Shown here: piece by piece, positions 60,449 to 64,000 of the stretch
How positions within the stretch are numbered: the stretch's first letter is position 1
Layout of the letters: the number at the start of each line of letters is the position of its first letter
Assembly: GCA_904066235.2 (NCBI GenBank)
Contig: CAJFCV020000003.1
Location: forward strand, 248,001-312,000
Origin: Bursaphelenchus xylophilus
Taxonomy: Eukaryota > Nematoda > Chromadorea > Rhabditida > Aphelenchoididae
Length of the DNA: 64,000 nt
Reading direction: 5' to 3'
The notes under the pieces: generated by a model
What the model was told of the DNA's origin: nothing
Database searches by the model: none
The model's input: only the letters and a program-made list of their open reading frames with translations
Translations under genes and position numbers: made by a program

Positions 60449-63400
60449 ACGACAGTGTCACCAATTCTCCGAACGATGAAAACAGACTAAATTACGGTAT
60501 TTTTGGGGACAGTGGGAATGCAGTTGTTTCGGCTAAGGAGCTACAATGGGAACAGGTAAGGCGTGAATTGCGACTTACAGAGAATTTTCTAGGGCACTTC
60601 GGAGGTCGTTGACAGTCCATCGAAGTTTCAAAATTGTAAGCATACATCGGCTGGTCGCGGAAAAAAGTCCTGGAAATTTTTTTGCGGTTCTGCACTGTGC
60701 GCTTTGTCGCGTCTGAGAAAAGGTCGGGCCGCATCAGGACTTTTTGCCTCAGGTACTCTCAGTCTGTCGGGAAAATAATGTGGATTCCTCGCGCTTTGGA
60801 ATCGCCCATCATCGCTTTGCAACGACCAGCCGGAGCTGGAAATTTGGTGCGCGAGAGCGACGAGGCGAGACATTTTTCTGCGACAAGTCCATATTATTTT
60901 CCCGACAGACTGATATGTCGATTTCTTGGCCGGATTCTTCGCAACTCAAACAAATTTTTTCAGTTATGTTTTATTCTTGTATTACTCCTCCTCTTGGCAT
61001 TTTCAACCAACCTTTACTCCAATCACAGCGTTTCTTATGAAGTTGCGGAGAAAACGGCGATAAAACGCTTCAACATGGGCAAATGCAAGCCAATTTATGG
61101 AAAAGTCTCCGTGTTTGTGGCGATGCGAAGCTCGGAAGTGGGACGGTAAGTAATTTGGTCATTGCATTATACCAATTGAAGGAACTGTCCGTCGGGGAAA
61201 TAATGTGGATTTGTCACACCTTGTAATTGCCCATCGTCGCTTTCCGACGGCTAATCGCGGCTGTGGCGACGAGACGACACATTTGCTGTGATAAATTCAC
61301 ATTATTTTCCCGACAGACTGGTGTTACCTTGAATTATAGAGCAAAAGCTATACAACACATTTTTTTTGAAACCCAGGGTTCAAATTTTTGTCTGCAATTT
61401 TGCAAACAAGGCCTTTGGCAATCCGAAAAAAATCAATATCGCTGTATTACCTTCAAATTAGCCATCTCTTTTCAGAAGATACACAGTGGCTCAAGACTCT
61501 CTCCGTTGCTACCTCAAAGGCACTAATTACACTTTATTTTACGTCGATCTAAGTAATGATCCTGAGGTTCGAAGATACTGCACTCACGAAAACGTCTTCT
61601 TCCGGAAACATTGTGCCGCTTCCGTCTATTTGAGCAAAACGGATTGGATGCTGGTGTTGGATGCAGATACTGCCGTTGTCAATCCGAATCATTGCATTGA
61701 AGAGTACATTGACCCACGGGTTGATCTTGTTTTCTACGAGAGGTTCTTCAATTGGGAGATTACCGCTGGCAATTATTTGGTAAGTCATAGGAAAAGTGTC
61801 TGCTTATTAAACTGTCCAAAGTCTAGCCAACAAAGTCACCATGTAAAGACTTACATTGGCCTCCTTTACCATTTTTTCATTCGATCCCGGCTTGGCAGAC
61901 GAAGGGGTATTGTGAATACAAGCACCCCATACAATGAAGCACCTGATCCAGTGGCAAAAAAACGTACCATTTTGCATCCGGGAAGTATCAAAAAATGTAG
62001 CAAAATGCCTCCCCTCCAAGTGAAAAAACTTCGTTTTGAAAGGCACGTCTTTTCCCTTTCAAAAATAGCGGGCGTTTTTTTTGAAATCGGAGTTTTTTTC
62101 ACTTGGAGAGGGAGGTATTTTGATACATTTGTATATGCCCCAGATTCGAAAAAAACCGTCTTTTTTGGCCAAAAACTGTGGCCTTACAAAAAGAGCGGGC
62201 GCGCTTTTGAAATCGGGGTTTGGAGAGGTATTTTGCCGCATTTTTGATACTTTCCGGATGCAAAATGGTACGGTTTTTGCCACTGGATCGGGTCTCCCAC
62301 TGCATGTATTTTCAGGTCAAGAATACAGACTTTGCCCGCCGATTCCTGAGGCAATGGGCCGATTACGAGTATAATCTTCCAGACGGCGGCTTCCATGGCT
62401 ACGATAACGGAGCTATTCATGTGGGTCTGAACGTAACATTTCACCTTTTTCCAAATGTTTAGATCCACGTTCTCCGAACGGTTCTTCCCAAAGCCGTCGA
62501 TGAAACCGAGGCTTGCCAGACCCTCTGGGCGAACGCAAGCGACTACGACACGTACTTGGCCTACGTTACATGCGTGAAGTTTATGTTGGGGGCAGTTCGA
62601 GTTTTCCCGCCAATGTTGAGGATTTTGAAACGAGGCCATGGAATGGCGAGGGATGGAGTTTTAACGAATGAGGAGTTCTGCGAAGCCGATTTTATGCTTC
62701 ACGGATACAAACAGAACTCTCTCGATGAACGAGATTGGGAAAGTCCGTTTGAGGTAAAAAATAAGTTGTTAGGGAAGTTTCTCAAAGCGCGGATGTTTTA
62801 ATGTTTTTAAATTTCTAAATTATCGTGATTAGAAAACACTTCATATCAATGCTGCAAAAGTATTAGTTCCTGCTTCCCATCAAAGATACTCAACGCCGAG
62901 AGAATATAGAAAATGAGGAGAGCTGTCAGAAACGAAAACATTTTCCCTTTCTAAAAGTACAGTGGGGACCTGATCCAGTGGCAAAAAATGTACCATTTTG
63001 CATCCGTGAAGTATCAAAAATGTGGCAAAATGCTTCCCTAAGTGGAAAAGCTCCGATTCCAAAAGCGTGCCCGCCCTTTTTGTGAGGGAAAGGCCCTTCA
63101 AAACGAAGTTTTTTCACTTGGAGAGGGAAGCATTTTGCCACATTTTTTGATGCTTCCCGGATGCAAAATCATACGTTTTTTGCCACTGGATCAGGACCGT
63201 CAGTGTATATCGCTTTGCTTTGCAGGCGCAGATACGCATCGATCTCTGTGTCTTCGACGGCGGAACAAAGAAAAAAATTTGCGGCCAAGGGAGTACGGAA
63301 AACTCGGAGAGCGGTCAGAGAGAAAAATACTTTTTGGTCATAATTTTGCTAGTTTTTTGCGGAAAAAATAATTTTTTTGTGGATACATTATCCTCTACTG

Positions 63401-63840
63401 TAAAAATAGAGAAACTTTTCGTGCCAAAATTCGGCAAAAAGTGTCAAATTTTCGCCGACTTTCGATCTAAAAACCTCGGTTGTTTCTGCAAAGCGCGAGC
63501 TAGAATTCTCGAATATACTTTAGAAAAAATTATACTAAATTTGCAATAAGTTTTGTCAAAGTCTGAGCGTCGCACTTGCCGAACTTTTCTTGCGAAAAAC
63601 CTCATATTTACAACTCTACTTTCACCTTTTCAGAAGCCCGTCAATCTTTCGCTTTGCGGCAACGGCTACGATGGCTGGTATTGGCGGCAAAACAAACGAG
63701 TCTCCTGTCGGTCCGTTCACGAATCTCTGGCGATCTACGAAAGATTCGCCGCGGACACGTACGCCGCGCCGGGAAGGCAGATTCCGCACCTCATTTTGCC
63801 GGAGATCGGAAATTGTTGGCCTAATTGTGATTTGAATTGA
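60449..63840 (+). CDS. DUF273 family glycosyltransferase-like type II membrane protein
   Basis: DUF273 proteins are nematode proteins with a nucleotide-diphospho-sugar transferase fold; the substrate is not established. Exons: 60449-60555 (5' limit uncertain), 60964-61145, 61476-61779, 62316-62420, 62463-62753 and 63634-63840. Phases fit at every junction. No in-frame ATG was found in the first listed exon, so an upstream exon is missing from this model. Exon 2 encodes the signal anchor ([16 protein letters not shown]), then [17 protein letters not shown] DxD-type metal/nucleotide motif lies in [12 protein letters not shown]. Further landmarks are [20 protein letters not shown], and a C-terminal [11 protein letters not shown] and [10 protein letters not shown]. 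It probably acts in the Golgi. Introns hold two CAGTGGG MITEs and two CAGTCTGTCGG MITEs. Confidence 0.85.
60758..60916. mobile_element. CAGTCTGTCGG MITE, DUF273 intron 1
   Basis: CTCAGTCTGTCGGGAAAATA faces TATTATTTTCCCGACAGACTG. ATGTGGATT subfamily. Confidence 0.85.
61182..61322. mobile_element. CAGTCTGTCGG MITE, DUF273 intron 2
   Basis: AACTGTCCGTCGGGGAAATAATG faces CACATTATTTTCCCGACAGACTGG. ATGTGGATT subfamily, more diverged. Confidence 0.8.
61940..62306. mobile_element. CAGTGGG MITE, DUF273 intron 3
   Basis: CTGATCCAGTGGCAAAAAAACG and TTTTTGCCACTGGATCGGGT are inverted, followed inward by TTTTGCATCCGGGAAGTATC and its inverse. The element ends about ten bases before the exon acceptor, as in EndoU-A intron 2. 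The left tip is eroded. Confidence 0.8.
62958..63207. mobile_element. CAGTGGG MITE, DUF273 intron 5
   Basis: ACAGTGGGGACCTGATCCAG faces CTGGATCAGGACCGTCAGTG, with the same subterminal TTTTGCATCCG... block. Confidence 0.82.
63270..63590. repeat. Decayed PIF/Harbinger-like MITE, DUF273 intron 5
   Basis: Retains GAGAGCGGTCAGAGAGAAAA, TAAAAACCTCGGTTGTTTCT, CAAAGCGCGAGCTAGAATTC and GTCTGAGCGTCGCACTTG. The left terminus is missing. Confidence 0.7.
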
Positions 63841-63932
63841 AATCTTCATGACGAAAAATCTCATTGCCTATGGCAATGAAAATGCACAATTTGCATTTCA
63901 ATTTAGATTTTCATAGGGAGTTTCTTTAGTCG

Positions 63933-63938
63933 AATAAA
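63933..63938 (+). terminator. Polyadenylation signal of the DUF273 gene
   Basis: AATAAA about 93 bases after the stop codon, inside an AT-rich tail. Confidence 0.6.
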
Positions 63939-64000
63939 AAGTTATTGAAATATCATCCACTGCAAGTCGTTTTTTGATTACTTTTTTATGGCGTTTATAG

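Overview
The window is nuclear DNA of a nematode. The evidence is short AT-rich introns with TTTCAG-type acceptors, a probable SL trans-splice acceptor just upstream of the first ATG of a SERCA gene, and three families typical of nematode genomes: Core-2/I-branching glycosyltransferases, EndoU endoribonucleases and DUF273 proteins. A rhabditid or tylenchid worm is likely, but the species cannot be read from this sequence. No prokaryotic, CRISPR or organellar sequence was seen.

Layout. 1-10440 is gene-poor and full of decayed miniature transposons. 10458-16203 (+) is a complete 10-exon SERCA calcium pump of about 1000 aa; introns 4, 5 and 9 are largely palindromic. 16619-19877 (-) is a 6-exon Core-2/I-branching glycosyltransferase (GT1) that reads well except for one in-frame TGA in its last exon. 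From about 20 to 59 kb a divergent pair, GT on the minus strand and EndoU on the plus strand, occurs three times. Block 1 is GT1 plus EndoU-A (20815-30781, intact exons, 7-kb first intron). Block 2 is GT2 pseudogene (31768-41270) plus EndoU-B (43086-44637, intact). Block 3 is GT3 pseudogene (45256-49699) plus EndoU-C (57160-58815, intact). 60449-63840 (+) is a DUF273 glycosyltransferase-like gene, with an inverted pseudogene fragment of the same family at 59030-59200.

Mobile DNA makes up much of the rest. There are hAT-type elements with exact 8-bp target duplications, Tc1/mariner-type TA-flanked elements, PIF/Harbinger-like MITEs with 3-bp duplications and a Mutator-like element with a 9-bp duplication. 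There are also two LTR-retrotransposon remnants, one of them a BEL/Pao relic. The other carries a 643-codon CCHC ORF and is split by a 3.7-kb TIR transposon that has captured an SLC36-type amino-acid transporter fragment. The segmental duplications supply empty sites that confirm several insertions.

The most unusual theme is the number of kilobase-scale inverted-repeat (foldback) elements, mostly in introns. They are at 11.7-12.2, 12.6-13.3, 15.5-15.9, 21.3-23.2, 25.8-27.7, 39.6-41.1, 49.8-53.9 and 54.7-56.8 kb. The palindromes in the SERCA introns are sequence relatives of the tandem satellite inside the 4-kb palindrome 35 kb away. Functionally, the host genes cover ER calcium loading (SERCA), Golgi O-glycan branching (GT), secreted RNA cleavage (EndoU) and a Golgi-type membrane glycosyltransferase (DUF273). 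No operon-like spacing links them.
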